A stretch of DNA of 64,000 nucleotides, taken from Dyadobacter flavalbus. Its GTDB lineage: Bacteria > Bacteroidota > Bacteroidia > Cytophagales > Spirosomataceae. The stretch lies in the NCBI RefSeq assembly GCF_006149045.1, contig NZ_VBSN01000076.1:178091-242090 (forward strand). Reading direction: 5' to 3'. The notes beneath the pieces are model-generated. The model was given only the letters and a program-made list of their open reading frames with translations, made no database searches and was not told where the DNA came from. Each line of letters begins with the position of its first letter. Positions within the stretch are counted from its first letter, which is position 1. Shown piece after piece: positions 42,427-52,063 of the stretch. The position numbers and the translations under genes were made by a program.

Positions 42427-44145
42427 ATGCGTATCGGGATTTTTTTTGGTGGCCCTTCCCGTGAAAGGGAGATTTCATTTGCAGGCGGAAAAACAGCTTT
42501 TGAGTATTTGGACAAGTCACTTTTTGAGCCCATACCCATTTTTGTTGACAGCTTCGGCCGGTTTGTCAGGATTCAGGAAGATTTAATGTATGCCGGTGAA
42601 ATAAGAGATTTCTACCCTGCAAAAAACCATTTTCAGGATGGTTTCAGAATCTATATCGAATCTTTTCCCGCGCTGGAAAACGAACCTTTATCACCCGAAA
42701 CCGGCGTTCTGATTTCACCTTCAGAATTTAAACAGCATTTTGACTTCGCTTTTCTGGCTATGCACGGCCCGGATTGTGAAGACGGCGCCATTCAGGGCCT
42801 GCTGGAATGGTATAAAATTCCGTATAGCGGCCCGGGATTAATGGGCTCGGCCGTCGGAATTGATAAAATACTTCAGAATGAAATGATTGCGCTCGTGAAT
42901 GCGCAGCAGAAAAAAAGCTGGACACTGCGTTTCGACCAATGGGTTCCCAATGAATATGCCATTCTTTTTCAGGTATTAAAAAAGCATCTCGGTCTGCCGC
43001 TTGTTATCAAGGCTCCGCATCAGGGTTCGTCCATCGGCGTTGCCATTGTAAAAGAGGATTCTCTGGATGAATTCGTATATGCAGTCAATCAGTGCTTTTT
43101 CCAGGTAGAGCTGGAAAGTACAACCTGGAATGCGATGGACCCGGCGCAAAAACAGGCCTGGGGACAAAAAATGGCCAACTTGGACGAAGGAATCGGTTTC
43201 CCGGTTTTGTTTAATGGCCACACTGTTTATCACCCGGCTGCGCTCATCGCTGAACTGGATGCTTACTTTTTACAGGATCAGGTAACGGCTTTTATCAGCA
43301 GTGCCAATGCCGAAGATCAGGTGCTTGTTGAAGAGTTTATCGAAGGTCAGGAGTTTTCGTGCGGCTGCATTCAGTTCGATAACGGAAAACCTTTGGCGTT
43401 GCCGCCGAGTGAGGTCATCAAAATGGTCAGGGTTTTTGATTTTAATGCCAAATACAAGCCCGGAGCAAGCCGCAAGCGCATTCCGGTGGACACAACGCTT
43501 GAAATAAACCAGGAAATCCAGCGGGTCATTGCCGATGTTTTTCAGCAGCTCGGCATTAACGTATGCGTGCGAATTGACGGTTTTCTGACGCCGGAAGGAA
43601 CCATCGTGCTGCACGATCCGAACACGATCCCGGGTATGTCGCCGACTTCGTTTATTTTCAAGCAAATGGCTGAAATCGGCCTGAATGTAACGCAGGCACT
43701 CACTTATCTGATCCGGCAATCGCTGCGTGAAAGGATCCGTTCGGGCAAGCATACATGGCAGCTCCGCAGTCTGCTTGGTTCACTGGATGAAAAAATCAGA
43801 CAGAATAATGCAGTTTCAAAACCATCTGAACTGATCGTTTTTGAAGCAACGGATGAACAATATGCGGCTGCCCGACTGAAATACGGCAGCATGCACGCAG
43901 CAGGTAAGTCGGTACCGGTTCCGGTTCTGCATGCAAATGACGGCAAGTATTACAAATTGACCAATCCGCTGATGTTTAAGGAATTTGTAGCTGATATAGA
44001 AGATTTATTACATGCGGAACGACATCCGTTACTGACTGAAACTTCCCGGAAAGCAGCTGAGATTACGTCCTTTTACGGAGGAAATCCGGATTTCAGAATC
44101 GGCGTATATACAAGTCTGGCAGAATTGGAAGATTCGGTTTTGTAA
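42427..44145 (+). CDS. D-alanine--D-alanine ligase-like ATP-grasp enzyme, long form
   Basis: A 572-residue ATP-grasp protein, far longer than the usual Ddl of 310-360. The N-terminal domain begins I-F-F-G-G-P-S-R-E-R-E-I-S-F-A-G-G, matching the Ddl GGxSxE/REVS motif; Y-S-G-P-G-L-M-G-S-A-V-G-I-D-K is the lid entry; P-H-Q-G-S-S-I-G-V is the ATP-grasp loop; the catalytic end is D-P-N-T-I-P-G-M-S-P-T-S. An insertion of about 50 residues follows the GSSIGV motif, and about 140 extra residues extend the C-terminus. It may be a true Ddl for peptidoglycan or a relative acting on another dipeptide or amino-acid pair. It is transcribed alone. Confidence 0.85.
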   Translation: MRIGIFFGGPSREREISFAGGKTAFEYLDKSLFEPIPIFVDSFGRFVRIQEDLMYAGEIRDFYPAKNHFQDGFRIYIESFPALENEPLSPETGVLISPSEFKQHFDFAFLAMHGPDCEDGAIQGLLEWYKIPYSGPGLMGSAVGIDKILQNEMIALVNAQQKKSWTLRFDQWVPNEYAILFQVLKKHLGLPLVIKAPHQGSSIGVAIVKEDSLDEFVYAVNQCFFQVELESTTWNAMDPAQKQAWGQKMANLDEGIGFPVLFNGHTVYHPAALIAELDAYFLQDQVTAFISSANAEDQVLVEEFIEGQEFSCGCIQFDNGKPLALPPSEVIKMVRVFDFNAKYKPGASRKRIPVDTTLEINQEIQRVIADVFQQLGINVCVRIDGFLTPEGTIVLHDPNTIPGMSPTSFIFKQMAEIGLNVTQALTYLIRQSLRERIRSGKHTWQLRSLLGSLDEKIRQNNAVSKPSELIVFEATDEQYAAARLKYGSMHAAGKSVPVPVLHANDGKYYKLTNPLMFKEFVADIEDLLHAERHPLLTETSRKAAEITSFYGGNPDFRIGVYTSLAELEDSVL

Positions 44146-44286
44146 CCTTGTTTTAAGTTCGGTTAGTTCATTTTATTGTGTCTGATTGTTATGATTTCTA
44201 TCAGATTATATAGTTTTTGGAAACCTGCATCTTAATTTTTGTAGATTTACAATGAATTTCATTCCTTTTCAGAAAATAAAAATATA

Positions 44287-46977
44287 ATGGCACACGGCGC
44301 TGAAAAAGTTAGATTAAGCCTTCAGAAAGAAAATACGGGATGGAAAAAGTGGGGTCCTTATTTGTCCGAACGTCAATGGGGGACCGTCCGGGAAGATTAT
44401 AGCGGCAATGGCGATGCATGGAACTACATAACCCATGAAATGGCACTTTCCAAAGCCTACCGCTGGGGTGAAGACGGAATCGGAGGTTTTTCTGACAATA
44501 AACAGCATATATGTCTGTCATTCGCATTCTGGAATCACAAGGATAAACTGATCAAGGAAAGAATATTCGGACTTACAAACCGCGAATCCAATCACGGCGA
44601 GGATGTGAAGGAAATGTATTACTATCTGGATAGTACGCCTACGCATTCTTATACGAAGATGTTGTACAAATATCCTCAGCAGGCTTTTCCGTACGAAAAA
44701 ATCCGTCAGGAAAATGCCCGAAGAGGCAAACAGGATCCGGAATACGAGATCATGGATACGGGGATATTTGAAAATGACGAATACTTTGACATTTTCATCG
44801 AGCATGCCAAAGCGGATGAAGAGGATATTCTGATGAAAGTCACCGTTTTCAACCGTGGTCCGAAAGATGCCCCGATAACGGTTCTGCCTACGATCCTTTT
44901 TCGCAATACGTGGTCGTGGGGTTACGAGGCTTTCAATTACAAGCCGATCATGAACGGCATTTCAAACCGTCTGATTGAAGTGACGCACCGGAAGCATGGA
45001 AAATATAACTTGTATCTGGATAATGCGGACGAGCTTCTGTTCTGTGAAAATGAAACCAATTTTAAAAAGCTCTACGGAACTTCCAATAATACTTCTTACC
45101 CGAAAGACGGGATCAACGACCATATTGTAAGCGGAGGAAAGTCGGGAACGATCAATCCGAACAGCATCGGTACCAAAGCATCTGCAAGATTTACAAAAAC
45201 CATAAAAGCCGGCGAAAGTGCTACTTTCAAACTGAGATTTGTGAATCATACGATTTCGGAGCCGTTCGGGGGTTTTGAAGATCTTTTCAGCAAAAGAATC
45301 CGCGAAGCGGACGAGTTTTATGACGACCTGCAGAAAGAAGTTTCCGACCCTGACCTTAAATCCATTCAGCGCCAGTCGTATGCGGGCATGTTATGGAGCA
45401 AGCAGTTTTATTACTACAACGTTTATGAATGGCTGAAAGGCGACCCCGCGCAGCCCGGACCTAATCAGGGACGAAAATGGGGGCGGAATTCGGGATGGAA
45501 ACATCTGTATGCCGCCAACATCATTTCGATGCCGGATAAATGGGAATATCCGTGGTTTGCGGCGTGGGACCTTGCATTTCACTGTGTTCCACTGGCGCGC
45601 GTGGATGCGGGTTTTGCAAAAAGGCAGCTTGAAATTCTGCTGCGCGAATATTACATGCACCCGAACGGGCAGATTCCTGCCTATGAATGGAATTTCTCGG
45701 ATGTGAACCCGCCTGTACACGGCTGGGCGACATGGAAAGTGTACGAAATTGATCAGGAACAGAATAACGGCGTAGGCGACATCGAGTTTCTTGAAAAAAT
45801 ATTCCATAAGCTGCTTCTGAACTTTACCTGGTGGGTAAACCAGAAAGATGATACCGGAAACAATATTTTCAGCGGCGGATTTTTAGGGCTGGATAATATC
45901 GGGGTTTTTGACCGGTCCACGCCGATGCCGTTTGGCGGAAAGCTGCAACAGGCAGATGCAACCGGCTGGATGGCCATGTACACGCTGAATATGCTGCGGA
46001 TTTCGGTTGAAGTTTCGCTGGTGCATCCGGTTTATCAGGATATGGCTTCCAAATTCTTTGAGCACTTTCTGCATATTGCGGGTGCCATGGAGTCGATCGG
46101 CGGCAAGAATTCCTCGATCAGCCTCTGGGATGAAGAAGATCAGTTTTACTATGATGTCATTCACATTCCGAACGGACAAAGCATTCTGCTGAAAGTGCGT
46201 TCCATTGTCGGGCTTATTCCGTTGTTTGCAGTTGAAATCCTTGATCCGCAGAATCTTGACAAACTGCCTGTTTTCAAGCGGCGCGTGGAATGGGTACTTG
46301 CCAACAGGCCGGACCTTGCGCGTCTGATTTCAAGATGGTTTGAATCCGGAAAAGGAGAAAACCGCCTGCTATCCATCCTGCGCGGACACCGTATGAAAAT
46401 GATCATGAAACGAATGCTGGATGAAAGCGAGTTTTTATCCGATTTCGGCGTGCGGGCATTGTCCAAATATCATGAAGCAAATCCTTACAAATTCTATATA
46501 AACGGAGAAGTTCTTCAGGTTGACTATACGCCTGCAGAGGCACTTACGGATATCATGGGAGGAAATTCCAACTGGCGTGGGCCAATCTGGTTTCCGCTGA
46601 ATTATCTGATCTTTGATTCGCTGATGAAATTTCATGCGTATTATGGTGAAGATTTCCTGATTGAAAATCCTACCAATTCGGGCAACCTTACAACAATCAA
46701 AGATGCTGCTGTAGGAATAGCGTGTCGTCTTATTGATATATTCAAGAAGGACACTGAAGGCAACCGCGCTGTATACGGCCACGATCAGAAGATGCAAAAA
46801 GATCCGCATTTTAATGAACATGTTTTATTTTATGAATATTTTCATGGCGACAACGGACGCGGATGCGGTGCCAGTCATCAGACAGGCTGGACGGGACTGG
46901 TGGCTGAGCTGATCCATAAAACGGCTCACGAGCAGGTTAAACAACTTGAAAAAGAAGAACTGGAAATAAGTAAATAA
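44287..46977 (+). CDS. GH63-like glucosidase (MGH1-type alpha/alpha barrel)
   Basis: An 896-residue cytoplasmic glycoside hydrolase without signal peptide. The N-terminal beta-sandwich begins with R-L-x-x-E-N-T-G-W-K-K-W-G-P-Y-L-S-E-R-Q-W-G-T-V-R-E-D-Y-S, a conserved start in bacterial and yeast homologues. The catalytic (alpha/alpha)6 barrel contains F-A-A-W-D-L-A-F-H-C-V-P-L near residue 430 (general-acid Asp) and N-S-N-W-R-G-P-I-W-F-P near 765 (base region). The family removes glucose from alpha-linked oligosaccharides. It is directly followed by a phosphohexomutase gene 48 bp downstream, so a role in glycogen, trehalose or other storage glucan turnover is plausible. Confidence 0.88.
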   Translation: MAHGAEKVRLSLQKENTGWKKWGPYLSERQWGTVREDYSGNGDAWNYITHEMALSKAYRWGEDGIGGFSDNKQHICLSFAFWNHKDKLIKERIFGLTNRESNHGEDVKEMYYYLDSTPTHSYTKMLYKYPQQAFPYEKIRQENARRGKQDPEYEIMDTGIFENDEYFDIFIEHAKADEEDILMKVTVFNRGPKDAPITVLPTILFRNTWSWGYEAFNYKPIMNGISNRLIEVTHRKHGKYNLYLDNADELLFCENETNFKKLYGTSNNTSYPKDGINDHIVSGGKSGTINPNSIGTKASARFTKTIKAGESATFKLRFVNHTISEPFGGFEDLFSKRIREADEFYDDLQKEVSDPDLKSIQRQSYAGMLWSKQFYYYNVYEWLKGDPAQPGPNQGRKWGRNSGWKHLYAANIISMPDKWEYPWFAAWDLAFHCVPLARVDAGFAKRQLEILLREYYMHPNGQIPAYEWNFSDVNPPVHGWATWKVYEIDQEQNNGVGDIEFLEKIFHKLLLNFTWWVNQKDDTGNNIFSGGFLGLDNIGVFDRSTPMPFGGKLQQADATGWMAMYTLNMLRISVEVSLVHPVYQDMASKFFEHFLHIAGAMESIGGKNSSISLWDEEDQFYYDVIHIPNGQSILLKVRSIVGLIPLFAVEILDPQNLDKLPVFKRRVEWVLANRPDLARLISRWFESGKGENRLLSILRGHRMKMIMKRMLDESEFLSDFGVRALSKYHEANPYKFYINGEVLQVDYTPAEALTDIMGGNSNWRGPIWFPLNYLIFDSLMKFHAYYGEDFLIENPTNSGNLTTIKDAAVGIACRLIDIFKKDTEGNRAVYGHDQKMQKDPHFNEHVLFYEYFHGDNGRGCGASHQTGWTGLVAELIHKTAHEQVKQLEKEELEISK

Positions 46978-47025
46978 TTCCGGTATATATATTTACACTA
47001 TAAATCAATTCTACTAAGCTTTATT

Positions 47026-48789
47026 ATGACCGCAAAATTGGAACCGAATGTAATGACCAAGGTAAGTAGCTGGCTCACCGGTGATTACGATATCGATACA
47101 AAACAATCCATTCAACAATTGATTGATGAAGGAAATGACACCGAACTGACGGATGCATTTTACAAAGACCTGGAATTCGGAACAGGTGGCTTGCGCGGAT
47201 TGATCGGAATAGGTTCCAATCGCATGAACCGTTATACCGTTGGCACTGCTACTCAGGGACTTGCCAATTACCTGAACAAGGCATTCCCGAATGAAGAAAA
47301 GAAAGTGGCCATTGCTTATGACAGCCGCATCAAATCGGACGAATTTGCCAGGATTATAGCGGATATTTTTTCTGCAAACGGTATCTCGGTTTATCTTTTT
47401 GAGGCATTGCGTCCGACACCTGAATTATCGTTTGCCATTCGTCTTCTGGGATGTAAAAGCGGTGTTGTGGTTACAGCTTCGCATAATCCGAAAGAATATA
47501 ACGGTTACAAGGCTTACTGGGATGACGGCTCGCAGGTGGTCGCTCCGCATGATTCCAATATCATTGATGAGGTAAATGCCATCAAATCCATTGATGAAGT
47601 AAAATTTGACGGAGACAATTCGAGAATTACCAAAATCGGTGCGGAAGTAGACGAGAAATATATCAATCATATTCTTTCACTTTCGATTTCCAAAGGTGCA
47701 CTGGAACGTCAGAAGAACCTTAAAATCGTTTATACGCCTTTGCATGGAACGGGTGTGACACTGGTTCCGGCTTTGCTTTCCAAAATGGGATTTGAAGCCG
47801 TTACGGTCATTGAAGAGCAGGCAGAGCCAAAAGGCAACGGACAGTTTCCAACGGTTGTTTATCCGAATCCCGAGGAAAGTGAGGCTATGTCAAAAGCAGT
47901 TGCAAAAGCCCGTGAAATCGATGCGGACCTTGTACTTGGAACAGATCCGGATGCGGACCGTGTCGGGATTGCCGTTAAAAATCATCATGGTGAAATTCAG
48001 TTACTGAACGGAAACCAGACGGCAAGTGTACTGATATATTATCTTCTGAATGCCTGGAAAGATGCCGGCAAGCTCACAGGAACACAGTTTGTTTGCAAAA
48101 CGATCGTAACAACTGACCTGATCGATAAAATGGCAGCTGCCTATGATGTAAACTGTTACAATACACTTACAGGTTTCAAATACATTGCGCAGGTTATTCG
48201 TGAAAAAGAAGGCGTTGAGCAATTTATCGGCGGAGGTGAGGAGAGCTATGGTTATCTGATCGGTGATGCTGTTCGTGACAAGGATGCCATTGCTTCCTGT
48301 GCCATGATTGCAGAATTATCGGCTTATGCCAAAGACAAAGGACTGAGCCTGTTTGATATGCTGATGGAAATCTACAAGCAGTTCGGCTTTTACTATGAAG
48401 GCTTGATCTCGCTGACCAAAAAGGGTAAGTCCGGTGCAGATGAAATTCAGCAGATGATGGCAGATTTCCGCGCCAATCCGCCAAAGACGCTTGCAGGTTC
48501 GCCGGTGGTCCGGATGGATGATTACAAAGCTTTGACAACAACTGATTTTACAAGCGGTACAACCAGTCAAATTCCATCCGGTGAAATGGGTATTGAGACT
48601 TCAAACGTGCTTCAATTCTTTACTGAAGACGGAACGAAATTTACATGTCGTCCATCCGGAACGGAACCGAAAATCAAATTTTATGTTGGTGTAAGAGCTC
48701 CTCTGGAAAAGAATGAGGATTTTGATGATGTGTATGCTGCTTTGAAGGATAAAGTTAAAGCAATCGGCGAAGAGCTTGGATTGAAATAG
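47026..48789 (+). CDS. Phosphoglucomutase/phosphomannomutase (alpha-D-phosphohexomutase)
   Basis: The 587-residue enzyme interconverts hexose 1- and 6-phosphates. The phosphoserine loop is T-A-S-H-N-P-K-E-Y-N-G-Y-K (Ser152), the metal loop D-P-D-A-D-R-V-G (Asp307-Asp311), the sugar-binding loop G-G-E-E-S-Y-G near residue 405, and the phosphate-binding loop R-P-S-G-T-E-P-K near residue 543. The G-T-G-G-L-R-G motif near residue 50 is typical of the longer PgcA/ManB-like form. It lies 48 bp after the glucosidase gene and ends at a strong terminator. Confidence 0.95.
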   Translation: MTAKLEPNVMTKVSSWLTGDYDIDTKQSIQQLIDEGNDTELTDAFYKDLEFGTGGLRGLIGIGSNRMNRYTVGTATQGLANYLNKAFPNEEKKVAIAYDSRIKSDEFARIIADIFSANGISVYLFEALRPTPELSFAIRLLGCKSGVVVTASHNPKEYNGYKAYWDDGSQVVAPHDSNIIDEVNAIKSIDEVKFDGDNSRITKIGAEVDEKYINHILSLSISKGALERQKNLKIVYTPLHGTGVTLVPALLSKMGFEAVTVIEEQAEPKGNGQFPTVVYPNPEESEAMSKAVAKAREIDADLVLGTDPDADRVGIAVKNHHGEIQLLNGNQTASVLIYYLLNAWKDAGKLTGTQFVCKTIVTTDLIDKMAAAYDVNCYNTLTGFKYIAQVIREKEGVEQFIGGGEESYGYLIGDAVRDKDAIASCAMIAELSAYAKDKGLSLFDMLMEIYKQFGFYYEGLISLTKKGKSGADEIQQMMADFRANPPKTLAGSPVVRMDDYKALTTTDFTSGTTSQIPSGEMGIETSNVLQFFTEDGTKFTCRPSGTEPKIKFYVGVRAPLEKNEDFDDVYAALKDKVKAIGEELGLK

Positions 48790-48807
48790 TTTTATGTTCT
48801 TTTTAAT

Positions 48808-48842
48808 AAAGGGCTGCTCTTTGTAAAGAGTGGCCCTTTTTT
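48808..48842 (+). terminator. Intrinsic terminator of the glucosidase-mutase unit
   Basis: AAAGGGC (48808-48814) pairs with GCCCTTT (48833-48839) and CTCTTT (48817-48822) with AAAGAG (48825-48830), with a TG/TG internal mismatch and a 2-base loop. A T-run follows to 48842. Confidence 0.85.
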
Positions 48843-48871
48843 GTGTAAGAAACTTGTCTAGAAAACAGGCC

Positions 48872-49011
48872 ACTCCTGCGGAGTTTCACAATTATATTAT
48901 AATCCGTTTCTATAAACAGAATGCTCCTCCGGAGCAGGATGTAACGCCCCGGCGGGGCATCCTGTTTGTAGTAAAATTGTCTTTACATGTGGTTTTGGCT
49001 CCGGAGGAGCC
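48872..49011. repeat. Palindrome-rich intergenic element (REP-like)
   Basis: Four short GC-rich palindromes with a shared plan: ACTCC-TGC-GGAGT (48872-48884), GCTCC-TCC-GGAGC (48923-48935), GCCCC-GGC-GGGGC (48946-48958), GGCTCC-GGA-GGAGCC (48997-49011). The middle two are framed by related inverted flanks: TTTCTATAAACAGAATGC on the left, and on the right GCATCCTGTTTGTAGTAAA, whose complement is TTTACTACAAACAGGATGC. This is the structure of a repeated, possibly mobile or transcribed hairpin element. It occupies most of the 317-bp gap between the mutase and the next gene, which holds no other gene. Confidence 0.75.
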
Positions 49012-49073
49012 GCCTTTGTTTACGATTATGCAACAAATCATGTACATATCCGACAGATTACAAACTCCTATTT

Positions 49074-49081
49074 TATATTTG
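49074..49081 (+). promoter_or_regulatory. Predicted -7 element of the CarboxypepD_reg gene
   Basis: TATATTTG, an exact TAnnTTTG, lies 25 bp before the ATG at 49107. No -33 element recognised. Confidence 0.45.
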
Positions 49082-49106
49082 GGCTAAAAAGCTTTGAATT
49101 TCATTT

Positions 49107-50249
49107 ATGTGTCTGATTTTAATACGCCGTATCATTGGTAATCTGCAATTCATTGCCTTTCTGCTATTATTTAATACCACACAAACCTTTGCCCAGCAAA
49201 GTACATCCGTTACATTAACCGGCAAGGTTACGGACGAAAAAACCGGCAAGCCACTGCCTTTTGCCAATGTTTTTATCAATAATTCTTCCATCGGAACCAA
49301 TGCTGATGAAAATGGTAACTACAAGCTGCCCGATCTTTCCATTGGAAACATTGAGATTGCTGTTTCATTTCTGGGATACGAAACCATTAAACAGACGCTT
49401 CGTTTCGAGCAGCCGGGTGTGAAAACAGTATTGTTCAAATTAAAAGAAGGAATGGAACTTCAGAGTGTAACTGTTTATGCCAGAAAAAACAAGAAAAGAG
49501 AAAAGCATTTAAAAATTATTACCCGTGAATTGCTCGGAAACAGTCAGTTTAGTAAACAATGCAGGATTGTAAATCCGGAAGTGCTGCGGATTTCCGAAGA
49601 CGATGACGGCCATTTGGGAGCACAGACTACCAAGCCGCTGATTATTGAAAATAATGCACTTGGATACCGTATTCATCAGGATCTGGATGACTTTGATTAT
49701 TTTAACGGAAAGGTTTATTACGGAGGCAGCACGCGTTTTGAATTGCTCACACCTAAAGACAGCCTGCAAAAAAAATCGTGGCGCTCAAATCAGAAGATTG
49801 CCTATCAGGGTTCGTTGAAGCATTTACTGGCCAGTATGGTTGCCGACAGTTTACAGGAACAAGGCTTTAAAGTATATCAGGCCATTCCTGATTCCTTGCG
49901 TATGTTCAAATCAGTGCGGTCTGTCAATGGCGTTAATACGCTGGCCAACCATTTGCATAACCGCATTGAGGCCATAAGAGGAATGAGGCTGATCCAGCCC
50001 GGCGAACTGATTACAGAGCGGCTGGTCGTTTCACGTACGCAGCTTGAAATCTTCAATACCAAAAAAAGAGGAAGGTCGCCTTATTCAGACATGCCGTATG
50101 CTTACTCGCAGATTACATTTCCCCAGGGGTACATGATTATAACGCCGCAAGGCTGGGTATCCATGCCGATGGGTTTTGAAATCGCAGGCGATCTGGCAAA
50201 TGACCGTTTTTCAACCCTTTTGCCTGCGGACTGGAAAAGAGACAATTAG
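49107..50249 (+). CDS. Carboxypeptidase-regulatory-like domain outer-membrane protein
   Basis: A 380-residue exported protein. After a signal segment (hydrophobic to about residue 30, cleavage after FAQ), residues 36-115 form a CarboxypepD_reg-like (CNA-B) domain: V-T-L-T-G-K-V-T-D-E-K-T-G-K-P-L-P-F-A-N-V-F-I, then G-x-Y-K-L-P-D-L. This is the domain that precedes TonB plugs in SusC proteins, but here no plug or barrel follows. Instead there is a 260-residue domain of unknown function starting L-Q-S-V-T-V-Y-A-R-K-N-K-K-R. Such proteins are frequent in Bacteroidota envelopes. It stands alone between the repeat element and a convergent FG-GAP gene. Confidence 0.85.
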   Translation: MCLILIRRIIGNLQFIAFLLLFNTTQTFAQQSTSVTLTGKVTDEKTGKPLPFANVFINNSSIGTNADENGNYKLPDLSIGNIEIAVSFLGYETIKQTLRFEQPGVKTVLFKLKEGMELQSVTVYARKNKKREKHLKIITRELLGNSQFSKQCRIVNPEVLRISEDDDGHLGAQTTKPLIIENNALGYRIHQDLDDFDYFNGKVYYGGSTRFELLTPKDSLQKKSWRSNQKIAYQGSLKHLLASMVADSLQEQGFKVYQAIPDSLRMFKSVRSVNGVNTLANHLHNRIEAIRGMRLIQPGELITERLVVSRTQLEIFNTKKRGRSPYSDMPYAYSQITFPQGYMIITPQGWVSMPMGFEIAGDLANDRFSTLLPADWKRDN

Positions 50250-50307
50250 CTATTGGCTTAAATTTGATTGCCGGCAGCTCCTTAACGGATTACTGGATTT
50301 CAAGCGA

Positions 50308-51834
50308 TCACTTACTCTTTTTGTTCAGGATGTTGTTTTCCAGTACCACAAAAGGTGTATGGATATTCCAGCTCGGCTTCACATTTTCCTGATTCAGAAA
50401 ACCTTTCGAATAATTTCCCAGAACAATATCCGTGTCGCCGTCATTGTCATAATCGTTTGCATCCATACATATCCAGCGGCCATTTGCCGTAACAGGAATT
50501 ACATGCGGCTTGAATGTTATGTCTTCATTGACGTGTTCAAAATATAAAAATGTTTGGGCCGGATTGCTTTTGAAATCTGCGAAAAAAGCAATCACGGCAA
50601 CATCCGTATCTCCGTCTTTATCAAAATCGGCAGCAATGGCCTTTGTACAGCCATTTACCGGATAAAAGTATGATTTTTCAAAATGAAGGTTGCCTGTGTT
50701 CTTGTAAATATAAATGCCGTGGTAAGGTTTCAGGATTCTGGAATAATCACTGTTATCGCCGGCTGTATAAACAATGTCCTCATTTCCATCTTTATCCATA
50801 TCAATCAGTTGAAAGCTGCTCGAACCAAATGAAGGCGGAAAACGCATGATGTTTTTTGCAGTAAATCCGCCGCGCTGATTATTCAGGAACAGCCATATGC
50901 CCTCATCGCCATGTGCAAACAAAGTCATGATATCCGGCCAGCCGTCATGGTTGAAATCCTGTACAATACTTTGTGTTGCACCCGGAACCTCCCGGACCGG
51001 CACTTTTCCAAAAGTATGATCCGCATTTTGTTTCAGAATATACAAACCTCCGCGGTTATGCCCGAAAGCACATACGACATAATCCTGCAATCCATCCTTG
51101 TTGTAGTCCAGCGGCCGGGTTTGTATGGGTCGGATCAGGTCAGACGACAGCAGATCGGCTTTGCCGTTTTTTTGCCTGTATTTTAAAACTTGCCCTTTGG
51201 TATTATCCATGGCCTGCATTCCGCCCATGCATGTGATAATGTCATCCTGTCCGGGTTGTTGTGCAAATGAAATGTCGATTGCAGCGGAAGGCAAGTCAGA
51301 GCTAAGAATTATTTCGAGGTTTGAACTGTATTCATATATAGCAGAGCGTTCAGAACTACTTGTCAGGATCCGGTGGTTTTTTTCATCAATGGCAACCATT
51401 GTCGTGCTGCTGACTGCACCCGGATCTTCTTCGGGTTTTTTTAATACAAAATGGCACCAGTCATTTGCAGCAACAACCGGAACAGCGGCTTTTTGCAGTG
51501 TATCCGGTGCCAGTGTTTTGTAATACTCGACCAATCTGGACCATTCCTTTCCTGTAAGTGCCGATTTCTTGTCTGTCAGATAAACATTTCCCTGTAATAC
51601 CTCAATGCCAAGCTGGCCGGCCATTGCCGGCAAAACACCATTAATCCACGTTTTTTTATCAAGTAAGGCCGGTTCCGGGAATAAATGGCAGCTGCTGCAA
51701 TATTTTCCGGCCAGTAATTTGCCTTCGGTTAAAGCCGATTCTCTTTCAGACTGACAGGAAAGTATAAGACTGCATATAATTAGTATCGAAAAGATATGTC
51801 TTGCAAAAAATAAAGTGTAATACAATTTTATCAT
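50308..51834 (-). CDS. FG-GAP/VCBS repeat lipoprotein with a cytochrome c-type CxxCH motif
   Basis: A 508-residue lipoprotein (lipobox LILSC, Cys27). Just after the anchor comes a CxxCH haem-c motif (Cys46-Ser-Ser-Cys49-His50) followed by L-F-P-E-P-x-L-L and later a Met (P-A-M-A-G-Q near residue 71) that could be the second haem ligand. The remaining 400 residues are FG-GAP/VCBS beta-propeller repeats with Ca-binding-like D-x-D/N-x-D-G-x-x-D motifs (DYNKDGLQD, DFNHDGWPD, DMDKDGNED, DFDKDGDTD, DYDNDGDTD). It is divergent from susC, 229 bp away. It may be surface-exposed and redox-active; no substrate is known. Confidence 0.88.
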   Translation of the reverse strand: MIKLYYTLFFARHIFSILIICSLILSCQSERESALTEGKLLAGKYCSSCHLFPEPALLDKKTWINGVLPAMAGQLGIEVLQGNVYLTDKKSALTGKEWSRLVEYYKTLAPDTLQKAAVPVVAANDWCHFVLKKPEEDPGAVSSTTMVAIDEKNHRILTSSSERSAIYEYSSNLEIILSSDLPSAAIDISFAQQPGQDDIITCMGGMQAMDNTKGQVLKYRQKNGKADLLSSDLIRPIQTRPLDYNKDGLQDYVVCAFGHNRGGLYILKQNADHTFGKVPVREVPGATQSIVQDFNHDGWPDIMTLFAHGDEGIWLFLNNQRGGFTAKNIMRFPPSFGSSSFQLIDMDKDGNEDIVYTAGDNSDYSRILKPYHGIYIYKNTGNLHFEKSYFYPVNGCTKAIAADFDKDGDTDVAVIAFFADFKSNPAQTFLYFEHVNEDITFKPHVIPVTANGRWICMDANDYDNDGDTDIVLGNYSKGFLNQENVKPSWNIHTPFVVLENNILNKKSK

Positions 51835-52022
51835 TCAGATATAAGATACTAAAAGGTTTCTATCGGATACAAAAGTTAAATATTCCTGTATTCGGGCTAA
51901 AAAGTGTTTCTAAGTAGCCTTATTGCATGTTTGAGTGACATTATTTTATCTTTTTATAATACTATTTTTTCACTGTAAAAAAATATTAATGCATATGAGA
52001 CAAAAATATGTTTAAATAATTA

Positions 52023-52030
52023 TAAATTTG
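52023..52030 (+). promoter_or_regulatory. Predicted -7 element of susCD
   Basis: TAAATTTG, an exact TAnnTTTG, lies 33 bp before the susC ATG. It sits in an A/T-rich 229-bp region shared with the divergent FG-GAP gene. Confidence 0.5.
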
Positions 52031-52063
52031 GTTGCTTAAAGATTATTAACCTAATAGAAAATT

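Noticed and set aside
48830..49087. An 85-codon frame across the palindromic element
   Set aside because: Its reading passes straight through hairpin sequences and a terminator, so it is unlikely to be coding.
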